This document shows positions 1 to 6,067 of a stretch of DNA of 6,284 nt, piece after piece. Both the position numbers and the translations under genes were made by a program. The notes below the pieces were generated by a model. The model was not told the DNA's origin and made no database searches. It saw only the letters and a list, made by a program, of their open reading frames with translations. The stretch's first letter is position 1. Each line of letters begins with the position of its first letter. Location: the NCBI GenBank assembly GCA_029934675.1, contig JAOZLT010000084.1, positions 1 through 6,284 of the forward strand. The letters are read 5' to 3'. This DNA comes from Candidatus Altimarinota bacterium. GTDB lineage: Bacteria > Patescibacteriota > Gracilibacteria > UM-FILTER-43-11.

Positions 1-1267
1 TTGTACTACCGATTTTTCCACGAATTGTCTTTCCTGCAGGCATTAAGATAAGTATATTTCCATATTTTTTAGCCCACTTCGCAAAGTCATTATCAAAACC
101 ATATAAAGAATCTTGTAGAACAATAACTTTTACATTTTTATTTTGTAACCATGTAGCTGTTGTAAAATAGCCTCCGCTATGAGATATAACAATTACTTTA
201 TTGTTAGCACTCAGCTTAACGGGAGATGCTGTATTGTTTGTAGAGTCGTAATTTTGAGCATAACGTATAAGACCAGGAAGATCTCTTTTTCTTGAGTCTT
301 TGTGTTTCCACCATCCATATTCTTTTTTACTTTCACGATAAGATTTAGGAGCTTCTGGCACTATAAACAACCCTTTCATTCCACTATCTCTAAATTGATT
401 CTGCATTCTATACAATTCCCAGCACCGATCTGCAGTCTTTCTATAGCCGTGTACAAAAACTGCTACATTTTTTAGTGGTTTTTTATGATTAGGAATAAAT
501 ATATGACCTGGTCCGTAGTGTTCATTATCAAATCTATAATATCTTTCCTTTATCTCAACTTCTGGCGCTTTTTTTGCATGTATTAAAGCTATCCACACAT
601 CTTTGTTTTCTCCTCTTTTTAGCTGTAATGTTTTTGTGTTAGTGCGAGTATAAGTTCCAGTAGATAGAAAAAACTCGATATTTTTTTTGGCATCAGCTAT
701 TGCACTTTCTTCAGTATCGCCTTCACCATACTGAATAACTGTGTCATTGAATATCCCGACTTGATTGTATCCAGTTCCTTTCAAGAGCTTTTTAACACTA
801 TCATCTATAGTTTTTGGTTCTGGGTTTATTTCTCCACGAACACATGCAAATGTTCTATCTCCCAGTTTTTTTGTGGCACTTGTGGTTTTATCTGGAGTTT
901 GTTCAAGAATTGAACGATTCAATTCTTCTGCTTTTGATAGCGCTTGAGAAGGATCTAAATCATCTTCACAATTTATAATTCCTGTAATAGTTCCATCTTC
1001 ACGTATTTGTAATCCTGAATTTCTTGCACCAAGTTTTGTTATGAGGTCTTTTATAATACTTGCTGATGCTTTGTTATTTTGTGAAGTTGTAGCACATCCC
1101 TCTGTGGTTACATTGGCACCTAACATCGTTAACCCTAAAGCAAAAGTACGAATATACTTTATAATCCATGAAGCTTTTTGAAATTCGAGATTTTTAACAA
1201 CTTCAACTTCTTGAGTAGTTTCTTCTACTGAGATGACTTCGTTTTCTGAAGGGCGGGATGGGGGCAT
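1..1267 (-). CDS. Alpha/beta hydrolase-like protein, membrane-anchored or secreted (partial, C-terminus off window)
   Basis: The frame is open without a stop from an ATG at 1267 to the left edge, giving 422 residues; the stop codon lies outside. Residues 1-32 are polar. A hydrophobic stretch at about 33-52 follows, then Cys58 (context TEGC), a poor lipobox, so a membrane anchor or atypical lipoprotein signal is likelier than a cleaved lipoprotein. Residues 60-235 form an unidentified region, part of which (GEGDTEESAIADAKKNI, 181-197) faintly recalls LPP20-like envelope domains. Residues 265-422 look like an alpha/beta hydrolase: strand plus HGY (VAVFVHGY, 268-275), nucleophile elbow SHSGG (362-366, Ser364), then VIVLQDSLYG (381-390) and a following F-x2-W. 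The elbow has Ser where GxSxG has its first Gly. The catalytic His should lie beyond the window. Substrate unknown. The start is supported by a strong promoter 29 bp upstream; no Shine-Dalgarno is seen. Met47 is an alternative start but would cut into the hydrophobic segment. Confidence 0.8.
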   Translation of the reverse strand, partial: MPPSRPSENEVISVEETTQEVEVVKNLEFQKASWIIKYIRTFALGLTMLGANVTTEGCATTSQNNKASASIIKDLITKLGARNSGLQIREDGTITGIINCEDDLDPSQALSKAEELNRSILEQTPDKTTSATKKLGDRTFACVRGEINPEPKTIDDSVKKLLKGTGYNQVGIFNDTVIQYGEGDTEESAIADAKKNIEFFLSTGTYTRTNTKTLQLKRGENKDVWIALIHAKKAPEVEIKERYYRFDNEHYGPGHIFIPNHKKPLKNVAVFVHGYRKTADRCWELYRMQNQFRDSGMKGLFIVPEAPKSYRESKKEYGWWKHKDSRKRDLPGLIRYAQNYDSTNNTASPVKLSANNKVIVISHSGGYFTTATWLQNKNVKVIVLQDSLYGFDNDFAKWAKKYGNILILMPAGKTIRGKIGST

Positions 1268-1295
1268 AAAAAGTTATATTAGTTATAGGCAAGCT

Positions 1296-1324
1296 ATTTT
1301 ATAAGATTTTTAATATTTTGTCAA
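1296..1324 (-). promoter_or_regulatory. Sigma70-type promoter of the hydrolase gene
   Basis: Read on the minus strand, a consensus -35 TTGACA (1324-1319) is followed by 17 bp and a -10 TAAAAT (1301-1296). Transcription would start near 1289, leaving a leader of about 22 nt before the ATG at 1267. The match is near perfect, and it points at the only leftward gene, which makes it the best-supported control element in this intergenic region. Confidence 0.75.
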
Positions 1325-1372
1325 CCCACAATCCTAATTTTCAAATGTACGCTTTATTTTTAAGAGGAAAAA

Positions 1373-1381
1373 TGGTATAAT
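1373..1381 (+). promoter_or_regulatory. Extended -10 promoter of the exporter operon
   Basis: TGG followed by a perfect TATAAT (1376-1381) forms an extended -10 element. No good -35 is present; the hexamer at the right distance (1353-1358, TTTATT) is weak, as is tolerated with an extended -10. The start would be near 1388, giving a leader of about 58 nt that consists almost wholly of the 7-bp repeat array before the adaptor ATG at 1446. It is divergent from the hydrolase promoter, and the two do not overlap. Confidence 0.6.
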
Positions 1382-1392
1382 ATATGGATAAT

Positions 1393-1444
1393 ATTTCACA
1401 TTTCGCAATTCTAATTTCGCATTCTAATTTTTCATTTTTCATTC
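1393..1444. repeat. Degenerate 7-bp tandem array in the operon leader
   Basis: Units run head to tail: ATTTCAC (1393), ATTTCGC (1400), AATTCTA (1407), ATTTCGC (1414), a 6-bp ATTCTA (1421), ATTTTTC (1427), ATTTTTC (1434) and a final ATTC. On the opposite strand the unit reads GCGAAAT, which shares the CGAAAT core of the array at 3995-4040. The array stops one base before the adaptor start codon, so it occupies the place where a Shine-Dalgarno would be. Confidence 0.75.
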
Positions 1445-1445
1445 A

Positions 1446-3251
1446 ATGCCCAAAGAAATAAAATTTTACAAAAAAAAGAAATACTACGTCATGCTTGCAA
1501 CAGTATTGCTAGTTGGGTGGTTGATTTATGTAGGAGTGACCAAAGAACATGTAGTTGAATACGATACGATAACTGCAGAGAAATCTAACCTTGTACAAGA
1601 AGTAAGTGTTTCCGGGCGAGTTAAAGCTGTCAATAATGTTGATCTAGGCTTTGCGGTCGGCGGACGAGTATCAGCTATCCATACGGATGTAGGAGATTCA
1701 GTAAAAATTGGAGATGAGTTGGTTAGCCTTGTGGCAGATGAACTTAAAGCTCAGATGCGCCAAGCTCAGGCAAGTGTGTCTAGTGCAGTAGCAACACTTA
1801 CTCAATACTCTGCAGCTATTAAAACCCAACAAGCCAACCTAGATGAATTAAAAAAAGGCATCAGACCTGAAGAAATTCAGGTTACCCAGACTACAGCGAA
1901 CAATGCGAATGAATCTTATAAAGATACTCAGACAAATTTAGAGAATATAAAGATTCAGGCTGATGCAAATCTAAATAGTGTTTATACGAATGTGATTAAT
2001 GATATGCAGAAGGCAGTAGATACTGCCAAAACAGCACTGACAAAGATTTCGGAAATTCAGGCTTTGTATTATAACAGTTCTGATTTCGATTCAAACTCAA
2101 TTGCCAGTGCAAAAAGCACCGCTATGAATTCATTGTTTGGTGTATCAAATGCCGGCAAATGGACCACTCAAATAGTAAGCACTCAAACAGGAGGATTTTA
2201 TTCAGAGGTTCAGCAAATGGCTATAGTACCTGATTATACCAAGATTGAGAGTACCCTAAGAAAGGTGCAGACTATTTTGCAAAATACTAAAAGTGCATTA
2301 AACTCTGTACCTATCAAGGGGAATCTTACGGTTGCTGATGTTACTACTTTAGACACTCATAAATCTAATGTTGATGTTGAAATAAGAGCATTGAATTCCG
2401 GCTCACAATCAATAACTGTGCAAAAAATCACAAATACCAATTCAATTAGCACTGCGGAGACATCCGTTAATACAGCCAAAAATACTTTGGACTCAGCTAA
2501 ATCCGCCCTATCATTAAAACAAGCTGGCTATACACCTGAACAGATAAAAGCAAAAGAGGCTCAAGTAGATCAGGCTAGAGCAAATCTGTCCTCTCAAAGA
2601 GCTATGGTTAGTCAGGCAAATTCTAATGTTGAATATTACAAAGCTCAGCTGGAAAAAACAATTCTCCGAGCTCCGATAGATGGAGTTATTAATAAAATGG
2701 AAGCGAAGCTTGGTGAAATAGTATTACCGAGTAGTTCTTCTTATGAGATACAAACGCCTCTTGTTTCAATAATTAGTGAAGGTGAATATGAGGTTGAAGT
2801 AAACGTACCTGAAATCGATATTGCTAAGGTAGAAATTGGTGATAAAGCAATAGTAACTCTGGATGCTTACGGAGATGATGTTGAATTTATTACTTTTGTA
2901 GCAAAAATCAACCCTGGTGAGACGATTATGGAGGGTGTTGCAACATACGAAACTACACTGGTATTTAAGGAGGCTGATGATAGAGTTAAGTCTGGAATGA
3001 CCGCGGATGTGAGCATACTTACTGCTGAAAAAGATAATGTAATAGTCATCCCACAAAGGGCAGTTATTGATAAAGATAATAAGAAAATTATTAGAGTTCT
3101 TGAGATGAAAATGGAAAAAGGAAAAGAAACCAAGAAACTTGTAGAAGTTGAAATTGAAACAGGGCTTAAAGGCTCTATGGGAGAAATTGAGATATCGAAA
3201 GGAATTGATGTGGGAGATGAAATTGTGTTACGTATAGTTAATTCAGAATAA
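1446..3251 (+). CDS. MacA/HlyD-type adaptor (membrane fusion) subunit of an ABC exporter, with enlarged hairpin domain
   Basis: It bridges the inner-membrane permease to the outside. A Lys-rich N-terminus and one membrane helix (about 14-31) predict an N-in, body-outside topology. The first lipoyl half is at about 55-96 (VSGRVKAV, then VGDSVKIGDELVSL). Helical, coiled-coil-like sequence runs from about 98 to 405. The second lipoyl half is TILRAPIDGVINKMEAKLGEIV-like at 405-426, followed by a beta-barrel (about 447-530) and a membrane-proximal domain to the end. The hairpin is broken by about 220 residues lying between two similar segments, GIRPEEI (138-144) and GYTPEQI (361-367). This explains 601 residues against the roughly 370-400 usual for MacA. 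It is first in the operon, 55 bp before the ATPase start chosen here. No Shine-Dalgarno is seen; the ATG at 1446 is preferred over Met16 because it supplies the basic residues before the helix. The MacA-like class is secure; the cargo is unknown. Confidence 0.9.
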   Translation: MPKEIKFYKKKKYYVMLATVLLVGWLIYVGVTKEHVVEYDTITAEKSNLVQEVSVSGRVKAVNNVDLGFAVGGRVSAIHTDVGDSVKIGDELVSLVADELKAQMRQAQASVSSAVATLTQYSAAIKTQQANLDELKKGIRPEEIQVTQTTANNANESYKDTQTNLENIKIQADANLNSVYTNVINDMQKAVDTAKTALTKISEIQALYYNSSDFDSNSIASAKSTAMNSLFGVSNAGKWTTQIVSTQTGGFYSEVQQMAIVPDYTKIESTLRKVQTILQNTKSALNSVPIKGNLTVADVTTLDTHKSNVDVEIRALNSGSQSITVQKITNTNSISTAETSVNTAKNTLDSAKSALSLKQAGYTPEQIKAKEAQVDQARANLSSQRAMVSQANSNVEYYKAQLEKTILRAPIDGVINKMEAKLGEIVLPSSSSYEIQTPLVSIISEGEYEVEVNVPEIDIAKVEIGDKAIVTLDAYGDDVEFITFVAKINPGETIMEGVATYETTLVFKEADDRVKSGMTADVSILTAEKDNVIVIPQRAVIDKDNKKIIRVLEMKMEKGKETKKLVEVEIETGLKGSMGEIEISKGIDVGDEIVLRIVNSE

Positions 3252-3254
3252 GCT

Positions 3255-3289
3255 AATGACCAATTCCCAATAACCAATGACCAATTGGG
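3255..3289. repeat. Degenerate 7-bp tandem array between adaptor and ATPase genes
   Basis: Five contiguous 7-mers of pattern AATNNCC: AATGACC (3255), AATTCCC (3262), AATAACC (3269), AATGACC (3276) and AATTGGG (3283). The last has the CC turned to GG, which creates a CCAATTGG palindrome with its neighbour. The units resemble the short tandemly repeated repetitive (STRR) heptamers described in heterocystous cyanobacteria; that likeness is recalled, not searched. The array starts 3 bp after the adaptor stop codon. Confidence 0.8.
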
Positions 3290-3298
3290 ATTTTATTT
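3265..3298 (+). other. Weak hairpin plus T-rich tract (possible attenuator)
   Basis: TCCCAAT (3265-3271) can pair with ATTGGGA (3284-3290) around a 12-nt loop, giving a 7-bp stem directly followed by TTTTATTT. It has the form of a weak intrinsic terminator inside the operon, which could lower ATPase and permease expression relative to the adaptor. The stem arises from the repeat units themselves, so it may be incidental. Confidence 0.25.
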
Positions 3299-3306
3299 CA
3301 ACAAAC

Positions 3307-4062
3307 ATGAGTCTGATTGATGCAAAAAAATTAGTTAAAACTTACTTTTCAGGCGGAGTACCGAATCCTGTTATTAAGGGTATCAGCTTTAAGATTGAAG
3401 ATGGCGAGTTTGTAGCAATCACTGGCCCGTCCGGCTCCGGTAAATCCACCCTACTTCACATGATAGGTTTTTTGGATGAGCCAACAGAGGGACAATTTTG
3501 TTTTGATGGAAAATGTATGGTTGATTTAACAGATGATGAAGTCTCTTATACCAGGAATTTTGAAATGGGATTTGTATTTCAGGCATTCAATCTTCTTGCG
3601 AGGACAAGTGTTTATGACAACGTGAAATTACCTCTCATGTATTCTAAAATTCCTGAAAAGGAATGGGATAAATTGATTATGGATGCGATAAATGCGGTTG
3701 GCCTTGAGCATCGGACAGATTATCTATCCTCACAACTTTCTGGAGGTGAAAAACAGCGTGTAGCCATTGCAAGGGCACTTGTTGCTAAGCCTAAAGTAAT
3801 CTTCGCAGATGAACCTACTGGAAACTTGGATTCTGTAACCGGTAAAAAAGTTATGGAGTTTTTGAGGAAGTTGAATAGAGAAGATGGACATACTGTAATT
3901 CTTATAACTCATGACCTTAGTATTGCAAAAACTGCGGATAGAGTTATCCATATTTTGGATGGGGAGATAGAGAGTGATAGAAGGACAAAAAACTCGAAAT
4001 CCGAATCTCGAAATCCGAAACAAATTCGAAATTCGAAATCCAAAAAGTCAAAAAAGAAATGA
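3307..4062 (+). CDS. MacB/LolD-type ABC transporter ATPase
   Basis: Cytoplasmic ATP-binding subunit that drives the adjacent permease. Counting from the ATG at 3307 (251 residues), all motifs are intact: Walker A GPSGSGKST (40-48), Q-loop Gln92 in FVFQAFNLL, signature LSGGEKQR (144-151), Walker B VIFADE (164-169), D-loop GNLD (172-175) and switch His202 in ILITHD. The family core ends at about residue 224. Residues 225-251 are a Lys/Arg/Ser/Asn tail translated from a 7-bp repeat array, which is not a family feature. An in-frame ATG at 3277 would add 10 residues, but it lies inside the upstream repeat array; the family's usual opening (SLIDAKKLVKTY) favours 3307. Neither start has a Shine-Dalgarno. 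The TGA stop overlaps the permease start as ATGA, which implies translational coupling. This is a separate polypeptide, unlike the fused E. coli MacB. Confidence 0.93.
   Translation: MSLIDAKKLVKTYFSGGVPNPVIKGISFKIEDGEFVAITGPSGSGKSTLLHMIGFLDEPTEGQFCFDGKCMVDLTDDEVSYTRNFEMGFVFQAFNLLARTSVYDNVKLPLMYSKIPEKEWDKLIMDAINAVGLEHRTDYLSSQLSGGEKQRVAIARALVAKPKVIFADEPTGNLDSVTGKKVMEFLRKLNREDGHTVILITHDLSIAKTADRVIHILDGEIESDRRTKNSKSESRNPKQIRNSKSKKSKKK
3995..4047. repeat. Degenerate 7-bp repeat array inside the 3' end of the ATPase gene
   Basis: Units with core CGAAATC: 3995, 4002 (CGAATCT), 4009, 4016 (an 11-bp version, CGAAACAAATT), 4027 (CGAAATT), 4034 and a decayed CAAAAAG at 4041. The unit length is not a multiple of three, so the array is read in shifting frames and yields the Ser/Lys/Arg/Asn-rich ATPase tail. 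It ends about 12 bp before the permease start codon. The core is shared, in inverted orientation, with the operon leader array. Confidence 0.8.
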
Positions 4063-5300
4063 AACTCAGACACTTATTAAGCACAGCCACAACAGGCCTA
4101 AGCGCCCATAAAAAAAGATCAGGACTAACAATCCTGGGGATAGTTATTGGAATTTCGGCTATTATTATGGTGATGTCTATTGGGATGGGTGCGCAGGAGT
4201 TGATTTTAGGACAGATTCGTGGAATGGGTTCACGGATTATATCTGTAGAACCGGGTCGCATGCCACAAGGTTTGTCGGATATGTATGAAATGTATACTGA
4301 ATCCCTTAAGGATAGGGAGGTAAAAGCCATTTCGAATCCAAATAATGTACGTGGTAATAACAGGGTGGCTCCATTTGTCGGCTCCACGGAAACCGTTACT
4401 CATGGAAATGAAAAGATGAGAACAATGATAAATGGCGCTGACGGATTATGGATGGAAATATTGGATATATACCCTGAAAAAGGGGTGATGTTTGGTGAGG
4501 ATGAAGTTAAACAAATGGCAAAAGTTGCAGTAATTGGTTCAAATGTTAAAAAGGAACTTTTTGGTGAATCGGATGCAATAGGTAAAAAAATAAAAATCAA
4601 AGGTTATAATTTTAAAGTTCTTGGTGTTTTACCTCCTACAGGAATTCTTATGATGATGAATATTGATGACATAATATTATTACCCTACACAACTACACAA
4701 AAAGTACTTATGGGCATAAGCCACTACCACGCGATACTCGTACAGGCTGAAACTGAGGAGATGGTACCAGGAATCGTTGAAGATATTAAAAAAACAATCC
4801 GCGAACTCCACGATATTACAGATCCAGACGAAGACGACTTTAAGGTGGGTACTATGGATGAGGCTATGGATATCATCAGCGGTGTAACCTCTGCTATGAC
4901 ATTGCTTCTGATTGCAGTAGCCGCTATATCGCTTTTGGTAGGTGGCGTGGGTATTATGAACATTATGCTTGTATCCGTTGCGGAGAGGACAAAAGAAATA
5001 GGCTTACGAAAAGCAATTGGTGCTACAAAGAGCGATATAACTATTCAATTCCTTATGGAATCTACAATACTTACTATTATCGGTGGTATTTTAGGAATCG
5101 GTATTGGTGCAGGCCTTTCTTGGTCAATCGGATATGGGATAAGAGAATTTGGAGGATTTACCAGTTGGACATTTTTCTTTCCCATATCAGCAGTGGTAAT
5201 GGGTATTAGTGTAGCTGCTTCTGTTGGGTTGGTGTTTGGATTATATCCTGCAAGACAGGCTGCTAAAAAGAGTCCGATTGAGGCGTTGAGATACGAATAG
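4059..5300 (+). CDS. MacB/FtsX-type ABC transporter permease
   Basis: Membrane subunit that works with the preceding ATPase and the adaptor. Its 413 residues show the MacB layout without the ATPase: a cytoplasmic N-terminal helix (HLLSTATTGLSAHKKRSGL), TM1 at about 23-42, an extracytoplasmic MacB-PCD-like domain at about 45-272, TM2 at about 276-304, TM3 at about 331-355 and TM4 at about 373-396. The hallmark segment GGVGIMNIMLVSVAERTKEIG starts at 295 and leads into LRKAIGATKSDI. The C-terminus, GLYPARQAAKKSPIEALRYE (394-413), is typical of the family. Its ATG overlaps the ATPase stop (ATGA), so the two are probably coupled; only a weak AAGAA precedes it. These proteins usually transmit ATPase motion to the outside instead of moving substrate across the membrane, exporting peptides, lipoproteins, toxins or antibiotics. 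No outer-membrane TolC-like gene is in view. Confidence 0.93.
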   Translation: MKLRHLLSTATTGLSAHKKRSGLTILGIVIGISAIIMVMSIGMGAQELILGQIRGMGSRIISVEPGRMPQGLSDMYEMYTESLKDREVKAISNPNNVRGNNRVAPFVGSTETVTHGNEKMRTMINGADGLWMEILDIYPEKGVMFGEDEVKQMAKVAVIGSNVKKELFGESDAIGKKIKIKGYNFKVLGVLPPTGILMMMNIDDIILLPYTTTQKVLMGISHYHAILVQAETEEMVPGIVEDIKKTIRELHDITDPDEDDFKVGTMDEAMDIISGVTSAMTLLLIAVAAISLLVGGVGIMNIMLVSVAERTKEIGLRKAIGATKSDITIQFLMESTILTIIGGILGIGIGAGLSWSIGYGIREFGGFTSWTFFFPISAVVMGISVAASVGLVFGLYPARQAAKKSPIEALRYE

Positions 5301-5304
5301 ATTT

Positions 5305-5337
5305 CGAATTGACTGCGAATGGACATCGAATTGACCA
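5305..5337. repeat. Three 11-bp tandem units at the convergent operon end
   Basis: CGAATTGACTG (5305-5315), CGAATGGACAT (5316-5326) and CGAATTGACCA (5327-5337) stand head to tail with an 11-bp period. They run on into AATAACC, a unit of the 3255-3289 array, so this stretch mixes both repeat families. It fills most of the 64-bp gap between the permease stop and the toxin stop. No convincing bidirectional terminator is seen there. Confidence 0.7.
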
Positions 5338-5364
5338 ATAACCGCGACTTTTACTATTTGCTAT

Positions 5365-5775
5365 TTAAACCAAATACTTCTTCAAGAAAGTCTTGATAGC
5401 ATTTACCGTATCTTCTTTTAATTCTGCAGGACTACTTGCTACCCAAACAGCAAAACTGTAGAGCTGTTTATTCCCTACATGCAACCATTTATTATTAATC
5501 GCGAGTAATGTTAAAAGGGCAGTAACCGCAATCCTTTTATTTCCGCTCTGAAAAGGGTGATTCTTGATCACTAGATAAAATAATATGGCGGATTTTTCTA
5601 TTAATGTTTTATAAAAATCTTTACCGCTGAAAGTCACAAAGGTTGTAGCAAGACAGGACTCAAGAATGCCTGGAAACCGTGTCTGAAAATCAGGAATCGG
5701 TTCGTTCCAGCTTATTGTCTCGCTTGCCAATCTGTGTGCGAGAAATTCGACATCTTGTATCGATAGCTTATTCAT
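5365..5775 (-). CDS. Doc/Fic-family toxin of a toxin-antitoxin pair
   Basis: Small Fic-fold protein, 136 residues from the ATG at 5775, close to the length of P1 Doc (about 126). The Fic/Doc core motif is HPFQSGNKR (residues 73-81), followed by a hydrophobic helix (IAVTALLTLLAINN) as in Doc. Doc phosphorylates elongation factor Tu, and canonical Fic enzymes AMPylate proteins; which chemistry applies here cannot be read. Position 5 of the motif, normally Asp or Glu and involved in metal/phosphate positioning, is Ser77, so activity may be altered. An in-frame ATG at 5802 would add nine residues and lengthen the overlap with the antitoxin to 35 nt. The later start (MNKLSIQDVEFLAHRL) matches the family opening and gives an 8-nt overlap, so it is preferred. 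The antitoxin-then-toxin order with overlapping ends is typical of type II pairs. Confidence 0.85.
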   Translation of the reverse strand: MNKLSIQDVEFLAHRLASETISWNEPIPDFQTRFPGILESCLATTFVTFSGKDFYKTLIEKSAILFYLVIKNHPFQSGNKRIAVTALLTLLAINNKWLHVGNKQLYSFAVWVASSPAELKEDTVNAIKTFLKKYLV

Positions 5776-6019
5776 TTGCCAGCAATTTAAGAGCTTCACC
5801 ATATTCCTTTACGGTTTTTTCGACAGCATCAGTAATCTTATGTTTTTGTTCATCAGTTAAATCAGCATGAATTCCCAATGCGTTTTTTGGTATTAAATAA
5901 TTTTTTCCTATCCTTTCGGCTTGTAGACGTCCGTCTTTTATCATATTGAATACGGTTACACGGCTCACCCCCATAAGCTCTGCCAATTCTGATGTTGTGT
6001 AATAATCATTTCTTAGCAT
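5768..6019 (-). CDS. HTH (excisionase/MerR-like) antitoxin of the Doc/Fic pair
   Basis: An 83-residue protein in two parts. Residues 7-46 form an HTH_17/excisionase-type DNA-binding domain: TTSELAELMGVSRVTVFNMI is the helix-turn-helix, and GRLQAERIGKNYLIP the wing. Residues 53-81 form a charged amphipathic helix (LTDEQKHKITDAVEKTVKEYGEAL) that probably wraps the toxin. No exact (S/T)xxxE(G/N) Fic-inhibitory motif is visible in it. Canonical Doc is paired with Phd, so an excisionase-type DNA-binding domain is a different antitoxin architecture. The gene lies directly upstream of the toxin and overlaps its start by 8 nt. A promoter with repeated TTGGTTAAATTG sites upstream suggests autorepression. 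No Shine-Dalgarno precedes the ATG. The name excisionase alone would mislead: no integrase is in view and the partner is a Fic-fold protein. Confidence 0.85.
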   Translation of the reverse strand: MLRNDYYTTSELAELMGVSRVTVFNMIKDGRLQAERIGKNYLIPKNALGIHADLTDEQKHKITDAVEKTVKEYGEALKLLANE

Positions 6020-6026
6020 TTTGACA

Positions 6027-6038
6027 TTGGTTAAATTG
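6027..6038. repeat. Direct repeat copy 1 (candidate operator) in the antitoxin leader
   Basis: TTGGTTAAATTG, identical over 12 bp to the copy at 6056-6067, with starts 29 bp apart. It lies in the transcribed leader of the toxin-antitoxin operon, 8 bp before the antitoxin start codon. A further TTGGTTA begins at 6036. It is a plausible second site for the HTH antitoxin. Confidence 0.5.
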
Positions 6039-6055
6039 GTTATTTTTGCTTAACG

Positions 6056-6067
6056 TTGGTTAAATTG
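6056..6067. promoter_or_regulatory. Direct repeat copy 2 (candidate operator) overlapping the antitoxin -10
   Basis: TTGGTTAAATTG overlaps four bases of the -10 box and covers the predicted start site. With the TTAAC at 6050-6054 its GTTAA forms an inverted repeat (TTAAC, 4 bp, GTTAA). A protein bound here would block RNA polymerase, as expected for an autoregulating antitoxin. Confidence 0.55.

Noticed and set aside
765..947. 60-codon plus-strand open frame
   Set aside because: It lies wholly inside the minus-strand hydrolase gene, which has a continuous 422-codon frame, a promoter and recognisable motifs.
1363..1380. AGAGGA followed by ATG GTA TAA, a possible leader mini-ORF
   Set aside because: The ATG overlaps the extended -10 element and lies upstream of the predicted transcription start; a two-codon frame is probably chance.
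2766..3277. Minus-strand open frames opposite the adaptor's 3' half
   Set aside because: They shadow the beta-barrel coding region of the adaptor; their proteins show no recognisable domain.
3277..3306. Earlier in-frame ATG for the ATPase
   Set aside because: The ATG is part of an AATGACC repeat unit and would add ten residues not typical of the family; kept only as an alternative start.
3995..4047. Possible CRISPR reading of the repeat arrays
   Set aside because: Units are 7-11 bp, contiguous and degenerate, with no spacers and no cas genes.
4050..4080. UGA read as an amino acid (as in Gracilibacteria/Absconditabacteria)
   Set aside because: The ATPase ends at a TGA that overlaps the permease start codon, and no other frame needs UGA as sense.
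5301..5364. Bidirectional terminator between the convergent operons
   Set aside because: Only short TTCGAA-type palindromes and an AT-rich stretch are present; no stem of useful length with a T-tract was found.
5776..5802. Earlier in-frame ATG for the toxin
   Set aside because: It would add nine residues with no family likeness and a 35-nt overlap; the GGA before it is too close to the ATG to be a good Shine-Dalgarno.
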